A stretch of 64,000 bases of DNA from the NCBI RefSeq assembly GCF_001654495.1, contig NZ_CP015849.1, positions 4,811,501 to 4,875,500 on the forward strand, written 5' to 3'. Position 1 is the first letter of the stretch; each line of letters opens with the position of its first letter. The notes under the pieces are model-generated. The model searched no databases, had not been told where the DNA came from, and was given only the letters and a program-made list of their open reading frames with translations. The translations under genes and the position numbers were made by a program. This DNA is from Streptomyces sp. SAT1. GTDB lineage: Bacteria; Actinomycetota; Actinomycetes; Streptomycetales; Streptomycetaceae. Below, one piece after another: positions 1 through 9,529 of the stretch.

Positions 1-1325
1 CTGCGGTGCGCGATGCGGCGGGACTGCAGGGCCCGCACCTGCTGCCAGGCGAGGCGCAGCAGCTCGTCGGTGATCTCCTCGTCGGGCAGCGAGTCGAGGG
101 TGCGGCCGCCGGTGTGCTCGTAGACGAGCATCACGGCGTCGGGGCCCAGCTCGGACGTCGCGATCAGCTTGGGCGCGTTGGCGCCGGCCGCGATGGCCGC
201 GTAGGCGAGGAGCGCCTCCTGCTCCAGCGCCTGGCGCAGCGACTGGAGGCTGCTGCGGGTCGCGAATCCGCGCAGGGTGATGTTGCGCCACAGCCGGTAG
301 AAGAAGCCCTGCGCCTGCTGTTCGCGGTCGACGACCGTGACGTCCAGCGGCGGGCCGTCCTCCAGGGTGACGAAGTAGCGCCGGCCGCGGTCGCCGCTGT
401 CCGCGGTCGTCTCCGCCGCCTCCTGGCGGGCCGCGCTCACCGGGTGGAAGCCGACGGTCTGGAGCCCCGCCATCAGGGTCCGTCCGGTGGGGCGGACGTT
501 CGGCGAGCCGACCGCGTACAGGGTGCCGTAGGCGATGGACCAGCCGATCAGCACCGTCAGGATGATCGAGAACGGTGTCGTGTACCCGGTGACCAGCATG
601 GAGAAGGCGTCGAGCAGCAGCACGATCCACAGCACCGAACGCCAGCGCGGCCTGCGGGACATGCCGACCGCCGTCATGTACGCGATGACCGGGGCGAGAT
701 AGCCGTGGACCGGGTCGGTCAGCGCGTGCAGATTGCCGGGGGAGGGCTGGGTGAGGGCGTCCTGGATCGAACCCGGGGCGGCCTTGGCCACCCACAGGTC
801 GGTGGCGAGCGTCACCCCGTGTGCCAGGACCGCCGCGAGGACGCCGTCCGCGATCCGCAGCCCGTCGCGTTTGATCAGACGTTCGATCGCGAAGGCGACC
901 GGGACCAGCAGGATCGCGATGCTGGACACCAGTCCGGCGATCTTGATGAGCAGGTCGGGCGCCTGGCCCGTGCCCTTGTTGATGTCCTGTTCGAGGCCGG
1001 AGGTGGTGCCGTGCGCGAACGCGGCGACGGCGAGCAGGACCGCGATGGCGAGCACGCCCACGAGCAGCCGCATCAGGTCCGAAGGACGGTGCACGCGCGC
1101 GGGGAGCAGCGGCTCGTCACCCTCCAGTTCGTCGATGTGGGCCACGTCGGCGCTCTCGTCGGGCCGCTCCTGCGCCGCGTCCGCCCCCTTCGCGGGGTCC
1201 TCGGCGGAGTCCTTGTGATCGGCGTGGTCGGCGTGGCTGGCGTGGTCGGCGCTGTCGGCGTCCGGGCGCGACGAGACCCCAGAGGTGCCCTCCGCGTCGT
1301 CGGGGTGCACACCCTGCTGTTTCAT
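1..1325 (-). CDS. Multi-pass membrane protein, LPG-synthase-TM/UPF0104-like (5' part, runs off window)
   Basis: About 441 codons are visible from an ATG at 1325, preceded by a purine-rich AAGAAGAG ribosome site; the 3' end lies outside the window. The first ~80 residues are acidic and His/Asp-rich with short repeats of the HAD/HAS type. Several hydrophobic helices follow (about residues 85-300), then a soluble stretch resembling a kinase-like fold (QEALLAYAAIAAGANAPKL, then VYEHTGGRTL). From family knowledge this arrangement occurs in Streptomyces proteins annotated as lysylphosphatidylglycerol synthase transmembrane/TIGR00374 proteins, whose membrane domain would lie further downstream. No enzymatic role can be shown from the visible part. 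It is transcribed divergently from the alkyltransferase-like gene. Confidence 0.6.
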   Translation of the reverse strand, partial: MKQQGVHPDDAEGTSGVSSRPDADSADHASHADHADHKDSAEDPAKGADAAQERPDESADVAHIDELEGDEPLLPARVHRPSDLMRLLVGVLAIAVLLAVAAFAHGTTSGLEQDINKGTGQAPDLLIKIAGLVSSIAILLVPVAFAIERLIKRDGLRIADGVLAAVLAHGVTLATDLWVAKAAPGSIQDALTQPSPGNLHALTDPVHGYLAPVIAYMTAVGMSRRPRWRSVLWIVLLLDAFSMLVTGYTTPFSIILTVLIGWSIAYGTLYAVGSPNVRPTGRTLMAGLQTVGFHPVSAARQEAAETTADSGDRGRRYFVTLEDGPPLDVTVVDREQQAQGFFYRLWRNITLRGFATRSSLQSLRQALEQEALLAYAAIAAGANAPKLIATSELGPDAVMLVYEHTGGRTLDSLPDEEITDELLRLAWQQVRALQSRRIAHR

Positions 1326-1510
1326 CGTCTCTTCTTGGTCTCGTATCACCGGTCACCGCCCGCACGATGGTGGCATGCCCCACCGACACACGGGGGCGTC
1401 AGGGTGCATATGCGGGTCCGACAGTCTGCCCCACGCGCCGCCCGTGAGCGAGGCGGGCGGTTCGAGGAGACCCCGCCGCGCTGTCGGTGGTGTGCGGCAG
1501 GATGGCTGGG

Positions 1511-1903
1511 ATGAGCGAAGTGAGCTTTCCCGGCGGCGAGGGGTCCGACGGCCCGCAGGAACTGCCCGAGTACGCCGAGCGGGTCCTGGAGGTGGCCGAG
1601 GGGATCCCGGCGGGCCGGGTCATGACGTACGGGGACGTCGCCGAGTGGCTGGAGGAGGGCGGACCCCGCCAGGTGGGACGCGTCATGGCGCTCTACGGCG
1701 GCGCCGTCCCCTGGTGGCGGGTCGTCCGCGCGGACGGCACCCTGCTCCCAGGCCACGAACTGCGCGCGCTCGCCCACTACCGCTCCGAGGGCACACCGCT
1801 GCGGGAGGCGGGCCGGGCGGCCGAGGGCCACCTGCCCCGGCTCGACATGAGGCGGGCCCGCTGGGACGGCGACAGCGGCGGACGTGCGCAGGGTCACACC
1901 TGA
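1511..1903 (+). CDS. Alkyltransferase-like protein (ATL; MGMT DNA-binding domain without the acceptor cysteine)
   Basis: The 130-residue protein has the DNA-binding fold of O6-alkylguanine DNA alkyltransferase. It keeps the VMTYGDVA segment (Tyr40) and the helix with the arginine finger (PRQVGRVM, Arg53). Where the enzyme has PCHR it has PWWR (residues 67-70), so the alkyl-accepting cysteine is absent. ATL proteins of this type bind O6-alkylguanine and flag it for nucleotide excision repair; that role is inferred. Starts are possible at 1487 (GTG), 1502 (ATG) and 1511 (ATG). I chose 1511 because AGGATGG lies just upstream, and because a CAGGAT hexamer 7 nt before it could also act as the -10 of a leaderless mRNA. 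The adnAB helicase pair follows 312 bases later. Confidence 0.85.
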   Translation: MSEVSFPGGEGSDGPQELPEYAERVLEVAEGIPAGRVMTYGDVAEWLEEGGPRQVGRVMALYGGAVPWWRVVRADGTLLPGHELRALAHYRSEGTPLREAGRAAEGHLPRLDMRRARWDGDSGGRAQGHT

Positions 1904-2214
1904 CAGCTTCCGCCATCCGGCACGCCCGTGGGGAGCCCGGAACCCGTACGGGCGAATCCGGGCACCGGCGGGCAATGCCGTACGTTCGTGCAGTGGGGGA
2001 CACCCGTGACGGCGGTGCCCGCGGTGCCCGGAGAGGCGTACGGGGAGAAACGGAAGCCCGGCCTCCAGGGCGGCGGCGGGCGTAGCGTCGCCCCAGCGCG
2101 TCCCCCTCACCCCGAGGCCACCGCCCGCCACGACCGGCGGGCCGCACCCGCGGCCACGGCGCCCCGCGCCGTCCGCGACACCACCCAGCACACCCACCAG
2201 GACCGGCGAACCAC
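1904..2214. other. Intergenic region before adnA
   Basis: These 311 bases hold no convincing gene. An open frame from 1928 runs into the adnA start but lacks the third-position G/C bias of its neighbours. A TACGTT hexamer at about 1980-1985 and a TAGCGT near 2092 could serve as -10 elements, but neither has a good -35 partner. I see no strong terminator after the ATL gene. Confidence 0.4.
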
Positions 2215-5200
2215 GTGAGCTCCTCTTCCTCCACCAGGCGCCTGCCGCACCCCCAGGTGCGGCAGGGGAACCGTGGCGCTCACCGACTGGTGCGTACCCC
2301 GCCCACGCGACCGGATCCCCCTCGTCTGGACGCCGCCCAGCGTGCCGTGGTTGACCACGGGAGCGGCCCGCTGCTCGTCCTGGCCGGCCCGGGTACCGGC
2401 AAGACCACCACCCTGGTGGAGTCCGTCGCCGCGCGGATCGCCCGCGGCCAGGACCCCGAACGCGTCCTGGTCCTGACCTTCAGCCGCAAGGCCGCCGTGG
2501 AACTGCGCGACCGCATGGCGCAGCGCACCGGAGCCGCCCGCGCGCCCCGGGCGACCACCTTCCACTCGTTCTGCTACGCCCTCGTCCGCGCCCACCAGGA
2601 CAGCGATCTGTTCGCCGAGCCGCTGCGGCTGCTGTCCGGACCCGAGCAGGACGTGACCGTCCGCGACCTCCTGGCCGGACAGGTCGACCTGGAGCGGCTG
2701 GGCCTCGCCCATGTGCGCTGGCCCGACGAACTGCGCGCCTGCCTGACCACCCGCGGGTTCGCCGACGAGGTCCGCGCCGTCCTCGCCCGCAGCCGCGAAC
2801 TGGGCCTCGGCCCCGACGCCCTGGCGGCGTTCGCGCGCCGCACCGGCCGCCCCGACTGGCAGGCCGCGGCCGCCTTCCTCGCCGAGTACCTCGACGTCCT
2901 CGACCTCCAGGGCGTCCTCGACTACGCCGAACTCGTCCACCGCGCGGTCCTCCTCGCCGGCCGCCCCGACGTCGCCGGGCAGCTCGCCGGCCAGTACGAC
3001 GTCGTCTACGTCGACGAGTACCAGGACACCGATCCGGCCCAGGTGCGGCTGCTGCACGCCCTGGCGGGGGGCGGCCGGACCCTGCTCGCCTTCGGCGACC
3101 CCGACCAGTCGATCTACGCGTTCCGCGGCGCCGACGTGAACGGCATCCTCGACTTCCCCGACACCTTCCCGCGCGCGGACGGCAGCCCGGCGCCCGTCGC
3201 CGTGCTGCGCACCTCCCGCCGCTCCGCCGACGCGCTGCTCACCGCGACCCGCCTGCTCACCCGCCGTATGCCCCTCACCCGGCTCCCCGCCGACAAGGTC
3301 CGCGCCCACCGGGAACTGATCCCCGTCCACGAGGGCGGGCGCGTCGAGGTCCACACGTACCCGACCGCGGGCACCGAGGTGGACAACATCGCCGACATCC
3401 TGCGCCGCGCCCACCTGGAGGACGGCGTCCCGTGGAGCGACATGGCCGTCCTCGTACGCGCCGGCGCCCGCGCCATACCGACCCTGCGCCGCGCCCTGAC
3501 GGCCGCCGGTGTGCCCCTGGAGGTCGACGGCGACGACCTCCCGCTGCGCCATGAACCGGCGGTCGCCCCGCTGCTCACCGCACTGCGCGCGGTGGCGACG
3601 GCCGAGGCGGCGACCCGCCCGGACCCGGCCCGGCCAGAGCCCGGCCGCGCCCCGGCAGGGGAGCACGACCGGGCCCGGGACGGCGAGCGGAGCCGGGCGG
3701 ACGGCGAGCAGGACGAGGACGGTCCGGGGCCCTGCTGGCTGGACACCGAGACCGCGCTGACCCTGCTCGCCTCGCCGCTCGCAGGCATGGACACCGCCGA
3801 CCTGCGCCGCCTCGGCCGCGCGCTGCGCGACGAGGAACGGGCCGCGGGCCACCACCTGCCGCCGCCCTCCGACGAACTGCTCGCCCGCGCCCTGGCCGAA
3901 CCGGAGCGCCTGGTGACGCACGACCCCGCGTACGCGCGTGGCGCCCAGCGCCTGGGCGCGCTGCTCAGGAAGGCCAGGGAGCGCCTCGCGGGCGGCGGCA
4001 CCGCCGAGGAGGCCCTGTGGGACCTGTGGGAGGGCACACCGTGGCCCACGCGGCTGGAGCGGGCCGCCCGGCGCGGCGGCGCCGCGGGACGCAACGCCGA
4101 CCGGGACCTGGACGCCGTCTGCGCGCTGTTCGCGACCGCCGCGCGCGCGGAGGAGCGCACCGGCGGCCGGGGCGCGCTGAACTTCCTGGAGGAGATCGAC
4201 GCCCAGGACATCGCCGCCGACACGCTCACCCGGCGTGCCGTACGCCCCGACGCGGTGCGTCTGATGACGGCGCACCGATCCAAGGGCCTCCAGTGGCGTC
4301 TGGTCGTCGTCGCGGGTGTCCAGGAGGGGCTGTGGCCGGACCTGCGGCGCCGCGGCTCCCTGCTGGAGGCCGACCGCATCGGGCGCGACGGCCTCGCCGC
4401 GCCGCTTCCCCCGGGCGCCCTGCTGGCGGAGGAGCGCCGCCTCTTCTACGTGGCCGCCACGCGCGCGCGTGAACGGCTCGTGGTGACCGCGGTGAAGGCA
4501 CCCGCCGACGACGGCGACCAGCCCTCCCGCTTCCTGACCGAACTCGGCGTGGAACCCAAGGACGTCACCGGCCGCCCCCGCCGCCCCCTTTCCGTGGCGG
4601 CCCTGGTCGCCGAACTGCGCGCCACCACCGTCGACCCGCGCGTGTCCGACGCCCTCAGGGAGGCCGCCGCGCACCGCCTGGCCCGGCTCGCCGCCCTCAG
4701 CGACGAGGACGGCCGCCCGCTGGTCCCCTCCGCGCACCCCTACCGCTGGTGGGGCATGGCCGAGCCGACCGTGAGCAAGGTGCCGCTGCGCGACCGCGAC
4801 CAGCCGGTCGTGCTCTCCGGCAGCGCCCTCGACCAGCTCGCCAACACCTGCGCCCTCCAGTGGTTCCTGGGCCGCGAGGTGAAGGCCGACGCACCGGCCA
4901 GCGCCGCCCAGGGATTCGGCAACGTCGTGCACGTCCTGGCCGACGAGGTCGCCTCCGGCCGCACGCCCGCCGACCTCGCCGTCCTGATGGAACGCCTGGA
5001 GACCGTCTGGAACGCCCTCGCCTTCGACGCCCCCTGGAAGTCGCAGCAGGAACGCGACAACGCGCGCGTGGCGCTCGAACGCTTCCTGAGGTGGCACGTC
5101 CTGGACCGCGCCGGACGCACCCCGGTGGCCAGTGAGCACGGTTTCGACGTGACGCTCGGCGCGGGCGACCACCAGGTGCGCATCCGCGGCTCCATGGACC

Positions 5201-5607
5201 GGGTGGAGGCCGACCGGGACGGCCGTGCCTACGTCGTCGACTTCAAGACCGGCAAGCAGGCGCCCACCGGAGCCGAGGTGGCCCGCCACCCCCAGCTCGC
5301 CGTCTACCAGCTCGCCGTCCGCGAGGGCGCCGTGGACGACGCCTTCGACGGCACCCGGCCCGAGCCCGGCGGCGCCGAACTGGTCCAGCTGCGCCAGGGC
5401 GCGGCCAAGCGGGACGGCGGGGAGACCCTGCCCAAGGTGCAGGCCCAGGAGCCGCTGGAGGGGGAGTGGGTCGGCGACCTGCTGGCCACCGCCGCCGGGA
5501 AGGTGCTCGACGAGCGCTTCACCCCGACGACCGGCCAGCACTGCGCGCACTGCGCCTTCCGGGCCTCGTGCAGCGCCCGCCCGGAGGGCCGCCACGTCGT
5601 CGAGTGA
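2215..5607 (+). CDS. adnA: AdnA-like UvrD-family helicase with C-terminal RecB-type nuclease
   Basis: The 1130-residue protein carries the superfamily 1A helicase motifs in order: Walker A GPGTGKTT (about residue 60), DEYQDTDPAQ, GDPDQSIYAFRGAD, TAHRSKGLQW and LFYVAATRARERL. The C-terminal third is a PD-(D/E)XK nuclease with VVDFKTGK and a QLAVYQLAV helix. A cysteine in NTCALQWFL and three in HCAHCAFRASC look like an AddB-type iron-sulphur staple. Paired with the next gene it forms the actinobacterial AdnAB double-strand-break resection motor, which processes ends for recombination. A Glu/Arg/Asp-rich low-complexity insert lies near residues 460-505. The GTG at 2215 has a poor ribosome site; GTG 2290 is an alternative, but I recall the intervening N-terminus as conserved in Streptomyces. 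Confidence 0.88.
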   Translation: MSSSSSTRRLPHPQVRQGNRGAHRLVRTPPTRPDPPRLDAAQRAVVDHGSGPLLVLAGPGTGKTTTLVESVAARIARGQDPERVLVLTFSRKAAVELRDRMAQRTGAARAPRATTFHSFCYALVRAHQDSDLFAEPLRLLSGPEQDVTVRDLLAGQVDLERLGLAHVRWPDELRACLTTRGFADEVRAVLARSRELGLGPDALAAFARRTGRPDWQAAAAFLAEYLDVLDLQGVLDYAELVHRAVLLAGRPDVAGQLAGQYDVVYVDEYQDTDPAQVRLLHALAGGGRTLLAFGDPDQSIYAFRGADVNGILDFPDTFPRADGSPAPVAVLRTSRRSADALLTATRLLTRRMPLTRLPADKVRAHRELIPVHEGGRVEVHTYPTAGTEVDNIADILRRAHLEDGVPWSDMAVLVRAGARAIPTLRRALTAAGVPLEVDGDDLPLRHEPAVAPLLTALRAVATAEAATRPDPARPEPGRAPAGEHDRARDGERSRADGEQDEDGPGPCWLDTETALTLLASPLAGMDTADLRRLGRALRDEERAAGHHLPPPSDELLARALAEPERLVTHDPAYARGAQRLGALLRKARERLAGGGTAEEALWDLWEGTPWPTRLERAARRGGAAGRNADRDLDAVCALFATAARAEERTGGRGALNFLEEIDAQDIAADTLTRRAVRPDAVRLMTAHRSKGLQWRLVVVAGVQEGLWPDLRRRGSLLEADRIGRDGLAAPLPPGALLAEERRLFYVAATRARERLVVTAVKAPADDGDQPSRFLTELGVEPKDVTGRPRRPLSVAALVAELRATTVDPRVSDALREAAAHRLARLAALSDEDGRPLVPSAHPYRWWGMAEPTVSKVPLRDRDQPVVLSGSALDQLANTCALQWFLGREVKADAPASAAQGFGNVVHVLADEVASGRTPADLAVLMERLETVWNALAFDAPWKSQQERDNARVALERFLRWHVLDRAGRTPVASEHGFDVTLGAGDHQVRIRGSMDRVEADRDGRAYVVDFKTGKQAPTGAEVARHPQLAVYQLAVREGAVDDAFDGTRPEPGGAELVQLRQGAAKRDGGETLPKVQAQEPLEGEWVGDLLATAAGKVLDERFTPTTGQHCAHCAFRASCSARPEGRHVVE
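2241..2266. repeat. Perfect inverted repeat near the adnA start
   Basis: CCTGCCGCAC and GTGCGGCAGG form a perfect 10-bp stem around a 6-nt loop, starting 26 nt after the chosen adnA start codon. It lies inside coding sequence. If the true start is GTG 2290 it would sit in the leader and could act as an operator or mRNA hairpin. Confidence 0.6.
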
Positions 5608-5785
5608 GCCGGACGACCCGCCCGCCCGGCGCACCTCGCTCGCTCGACGCACCGCGCCTGCCCGGTGCTTCCCGCCCGGCCGACATGTTCCCCCGCGCCC
5701 GGGTGACGTATCGCACCACCGGGTCCGACCTGCGGTTCTCCTGCCCGTGAAGGCGGCCGCGGCCACGATTGTCAGTGGCCGCCGC

Positions 5786-5798
5786 TAGCCTCTTCGAC
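5786..5798 (+). promoter_or_regulatory. Candidate -10 element for leaderless adnB mRNA
   Basis: TAGCCT at 5786-5791 is followed after 7 nt by GTG 5799, the spacing expected if transcription starts on the start codon. No convincing -35 is seen, which is common in Streptomyces promoters. Confidence 0.5.
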
Positions 5799-8700
5799 GT
5801 GCCCGCCCGAATCACCGATCCCGAGCAGCTCAAGGAACTCCTCGGGATCCCCTTCACCCCGGAGCAGACGGCCTGCGTCATCGCGCCGCCCGCCCCGCAG
5901 GTGATCGTGGCCGGAGCCGGATCGGGCAAGACCACCGTCATGGCCGCCCGCGTGGTCTGGCTGGTGGGCACCGGCCAGGTCGCCCCCGAACAGGTGCTCG
6001 GCCTCACCTTCACCAACAAGGCCGCCGGCGAGCTGGCCGAGCGCGTCCGCAAGGCACTCGTCCGGGCCGGTGTCACCGACCCCGACACCATCGACCCGGA
6101 CCACCCGCCGGGCGAACCGGTGATCTCCACCTACCACGCCTTCGCCGGCCGCCTCCTGACCGACCACGGCCTGCGCATCGGCCTGGAGCCCACCACACGC
6201 CTGCTCGCCGACGCCGGCCGCTTCCAGCTCGCCGCCCGGGTGCTGCGCGAGGCGTCCGGCCCCTATCCGGCCCTGACCCGCTCCTTCCCCGACCTGGTGG
6301 GAGACCTCCTCGCCCTCGACGGCGAGCTGGCCGAACACCTCGTACGCCCCGAGGACCTGCGCGCCTGGGACGCGGAGCTGCTGCACACCCTCCAGGACAC
6401 CAGGCTCACCAACGCCGACCTGCGCAAGGTCCCCGAGACCGCCGCGGCCCGCCGCGACCTGGCCGAGCTGGTGGGGCGCTACCGGGCCGCCAAACGCGAG
6501 CGCGACCTGCTCGACTTCGGCGACCAGATCGCCCTGGCCGCGCGGCTCGCCGGCCTCCCGGAGGTCGGCCGGGCCCTGCGCGAGGAGTTCCGGGTGGTCC
6601 TCCTGGACGAGTACCAGGACACCTCGGTCGCCCAGCGCATCCTGCTGGCCGGCCTGTTCGGCGAGGGCACCGGCCACCCCGTGACCGCCGTCGGCGACCC
6701 CTGCCAGGCGATCTACGGCTGGCGCGGAGCCTCCGTCGCCAACCTCGACGACTTCCCCGAGCACTTCACCCGCGCCGACGGCCGGCCCGCCGCCCGGCAG
6801 GCCCTCAGCGAGAACCGGCGCAGCGGCGGACGCCTCCTCGACCTCGCCAACGGCCTCGCCGCGCCCCTGCGCGCCATGCACGCGGGCGTGGAAGCCCTCC
6901 GCCCGGCCCCCGGCGCCGAACGCGACGGCCTGGTCCGCTGCGCCCTGCTGGCCACCCACGCCGAGGAGATCGCCTGGCTCGCCGACTCGATCGCCCATCT
7001 GGTGCGCACCGGTAAGGCCCCCGGCGAGATCGCCGTGCTGTGCCGTACGGCCACCGACTTCGCCGAGATCCAGGGCGCCCTGGTCGCCCGCGACGTCCCG
7101 GTCGAGGTGGTCGGCCTGTCCGGGCTGCTCCATCTGCCCGAGATCGCCGACCTCGTCGCCGTGTGCGAAGTGCTCCAGGACCCGGGGGCCAACGCCTCCC
7201 TGGTGCGGCTGCTGACCGGCCCGCGCTGGCGGATCGGCCCGCGCGACCTCGCCCTCCTCGGCCGCCGGGCGAGGCTGCTCGTCGCCCACGCGCGCGGGGA
7301 CGCCGACGACGACCCGGACCGCAGGCTCGCCGAGGCGGTCGAAGGCGTCGACCCGGCCGAGGTGGTCTCCCTGGCCGACGCGCTCGACACGTTCCTGGAG
7401 GGCTCCCCGGACGGCCGGGACGACGAGCTGCCGTTCTCGCCGGACGCGCGCGTGCGCTTCGCCCGGCTCGCCGCCGAACTGCGCGACCTGCGCCGCTCCC
7501 TGTCCGACCCGCTGATGGACGTCCTGCACCGAGTGCTGGCCGTCACCGGCCTGGAGGTGGAGCTGTCGGCGTCCCCGCACGCGCTGGCCGCCCGCCGCCG
7601 CGAGACCCTCTCGAACTTCCTGGACGTCGCCGCCTCCTTCGCCGCGCAGGAGAGCGAGGCCACCCTGCTGGCCTTCCTCGGCTTCCTGCGCACCGCCGCC
7701 CAGTACGAGAAGGGCCTCGACAACACGCTGCCCGGCGGCGAGAACACCGTCAAAGTGCTCACCGCCCACCGGTCCAAGGGCCTGGAGTGGGACGTCGTGG
7801 CGGTCCCCGGCCTGGTCACCGGCGCCTTCCCCAGCAGCCAGGGCCGGGAGAAGTGGACCAGCCAGGGCAAGGTGCTGCCGCACGCCCTGCGCGGCGACGC
7901 CGCCACCCTGCCCGACGTGGACGACTGGGACGCGCGGTCCATGAAGTCCTTCCACGAGGCCATGAAGGACCACCAGCACACCGAGGAGCTGCGCCTCGGC
8001 TACGTCACCTTCACGCGGCCCCGCTCCCTGCTGCTCGGCTCCGGCCACTGGTGGGGACCGAGCCAGAAGAAGCCCCGCGGTCCCTCCGCTTTCCTGGAGG
8101 CGCTGTACGACCACTGCGCGGCCGGACACGGCGAGATCGAGGTCTGGGCGGAGAAGCCGGGGGAGGACGAGGAGAACCCCGCGCTGCACCAGGGTGGTGC
8201 CGACCAGGCATGGCCCCTGCCGCTGGACGAGACGGCCCTGGCCCGCCGCCGGGCCGCCGCGGCGACCGTACTGGCCCACTTGGAGGGTCTCGCCGGCCTC
8301 GCCGCCGCGGACGGCCCCCGCACGGACGGTGCCCACGGAGGGCCGGCCCTCACGCCCGCCGCCGTACACGACCCGGACTCCCACGACGACCCGGACTGGC
8401 CCCCACCCCCGGACGACGACGAACCGCCCTACGACGAGCCGCCCTACGACGAATCGTCCTACGACGACGAACCGCCCTACGAGGAGGACGTGCCCCCGGC
8501 GGACGCCCCCGGCGGCCACGGGCTGCCCGGGGACCCCAGCGATCCCGGCGACACCGGTGACACCGGTGGCCGGGACTCCTGGAGCACGGCCCGCCCCGCC
8601 GTCCCGCACCAGGTCACACCGGTGGACGGGCACATCGCCGCACCGCCGTCGCCCCCGCGGCCGGCCGCCGCACCGGCCCCCGAAGCCTTCCCGGGCCAGG

Positions 8701-9482
8701 GGAGCCCCCCGCAGCCCCGGCGCCTCACCCCGGAGGAGGCCCGCACCATCGCCTCCTGGGACCGCGACCTCGACGCGCTCGCCGGAGAGCTGCGGCGTTC
8801 CCGGCAGAGCGTCACCGACGTCCTCCTGCCGACGACCCTGACCGCCACACAGCTGCTGCGCCTGGCGGCCGACCCGGACGCCTTCGCGGCGGAACTCGCG
8901 CGCCCCATGCCGCGCCCCCCGCAACCCGCCGCACGCCGGGGCACCCGCTTCCACGCGTGGATCGAGACCCGCTTCGAAGCGCTCACGCTGCCCCTGCTGG
9001 AGCCCGAAGAACTGCCCGGCGCGGACGACGCCGAGATCGCCGACGAACACGATCTGGAAGCCCTCAAGGAAGCCTTCGAACGCACCGAGTACGCCCACCG
9101 CACCCCCCATCGTGTCGAGGCCCCCTTCCAGCTGGAGATAGCCGGCCGGGTCGTCCGCGGCCGGATCGACGCCGTCTACAAGGAGGGCGACGGCGAGGCG
9201 ACGGCGTACGAGATCGTGGACTGGAAGACGCACCACTCGCACACCGCGGACCCGCTCCAGCTCGCCGTGTACCGGCTGGCCTGGGCCGAGCGGCACGGCC
9301 TGCCGCTGGAGCGGGTCGGAGCCGCGTTCGTGTACGTCCGCAGCGGCGAGGTGGTCAGACCGCGGAACCTGCCGGACCGGGCCGCGCTGGAACGGCTCCT
9401 GCTGGACGAGCCCGCGAACGGGCAGGCGGACGGCTGCGAGGACGGGCAGGCGCACCGGCACCGGGGCCCCGGCGCAGTGTGA
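5799..9482 (+). CDS. adnB: AdnB-like UvrD-family helicase with C-terminal nuclease
   Basis: The 1227-residue partner of AdnA has Walker A GAGSGKTT, DEYQDTSVAQ, GDPCQAIYGWRGA, TAHRSKGLEW and a motif VI variant LRLGYVTFTRPRSLL. Its C-terminal nuclease has YEIVDWKTHH and QLAVYRLAW. Unlike AdnA it shows no cysteine cluster around the nuclease. In the mycobacterial complex AdnB is the lead motor and both subunits have nuclease domains; transfer to this protein is inference. An acidic Pro/Tyr/Asp-rich linker with EPPYD repeats joins helicase and nuclease (about residues 870-985). The frame is open upstream to 5769 (TTG), but GTG 5799 fits a leaderless start and leaves ITDPEQLKELLGIPFTPEQ near the N-terminus. 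The gap from adnA is 191 bases. Confidence 0.87.
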   Translation: MPARITDPEQLKELLGIPFTPEQTACVIAPPAPQVIVAGAGSGKTTVMAARVVWLVGTGQVAPEQVLGLTFTNKAAGELAERVRKALVRAGVTDPDTIDPDHPPGEPVISTYHAFAGRLLTDHGLRIGLEPTTRLLADAGRFQLAARVLREASGPYPALTRSFPDLVGDLLALDGELAEHLVRPEDLRAWDAELLHTLQDTRLTNADLRKVPETAAARRDLAELVGRYRAAKRERDLLDFGDQIALAARLAGLPEVGRALREEFRVVLLDEYQDTSVAQRILLAGLFGEGTGHPVTAVGDPCQAIYGWRGASVANLDDFPEHFTRADGRPAARQALSENRRSGGRLLDLANGLAAPLRAMHAGVEALRPAPGAERDGLVRCALLATHAEEIAWLADSIAHLVRTGKAPGEIAVLCRTATDFAEIQGALVARDVPVEVVGLSGLLHLPEIADLVAVCEVLQDPGANASLVRLLTGPRWRIGPRDLALLGRRARLLVAHARGDADDDPDRRLAEAVEGVDPAEVVSLADALDTFLEGSPDGRDDELPFSPDARVRFARLAAELRDLRRSLSDPLMDVLHRVLAVTGLEVELSASPHALAARRRETLSNFLDVAASFAAQESEATLLAFLGFLRTAAQYEKGLDNTLPGGENTVKVLTAHRSKGLEWDVVAVPGLVTGAFPSSQGREKWTSQGKVLPHALRGDAATLPDVDDWDARSMKSFHEAMKDHQHTEELRLGYVTFTRPRSLLLGSGHWWGPSQKKPRGPSAFLEALYDHCAAGHGEIEVWAEKPGEDEENPALHQGGADQAWPLPLDETALARRRAAAATVLAHLEGLAGLAAADGPRTDGAHGGPALTPAAVHDPDSHDDPDWPPPPDDDEPPYDEPPYDESSYDDEPPYEEDVPPADAPGGHGLPGDPSDPGDTGDTGGRDSWSTARPAVPHQVTPVDGHIAAPPSPPRPAAAPAPEAFPGQGSPPQPRRLTPEEARTIASWDRDLDALAGELRRSRQSVTDVLLPTTLTATQLLRLAADPDAFAAELARPMPRPPQPAARRGTRFHAWIETRFEALTLPLLEPEELPGADDAEIADEHDLEALKEAFERTEYAHRTPHRVEAPFQLEIAGRVVRGRIDAVYKEGDGEATAYEIVDWKTHHSHTADPLQLAVYRLAWAERHGLPLERVGAAFVYVRSGEVVRPRNLPDRAALERLLLDEPANGQADGCEDGQAHRHRGPGAV

Positions 9483-9529
9483 CGAACCGCCCGAACGGGC
9501 TGTCACCGCGTGCCGATAGGCTCGGGAGC

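Noticed and set aside
1928..2218. 96-codon open frame directly before adnA, overlapping its start by GTGA
   Set aside because: Codon third positions lack the strong G/C bias, there is no ribosome site, and the product is low-complexity Arg/Pro/Gly.
2107..5766. Open frame of 1219 codons antisense to adnA
   Set aside because: High GC third positions create long antisense frames in Streptomyces. The plus strand holds an unambiguous helicase-nuclease, and the antisense product is Gly/Ala/Arg/Gln-rich without domains. The same applies to other long antisense frames, e.g. opposite adnB and the UPF0182 gene.
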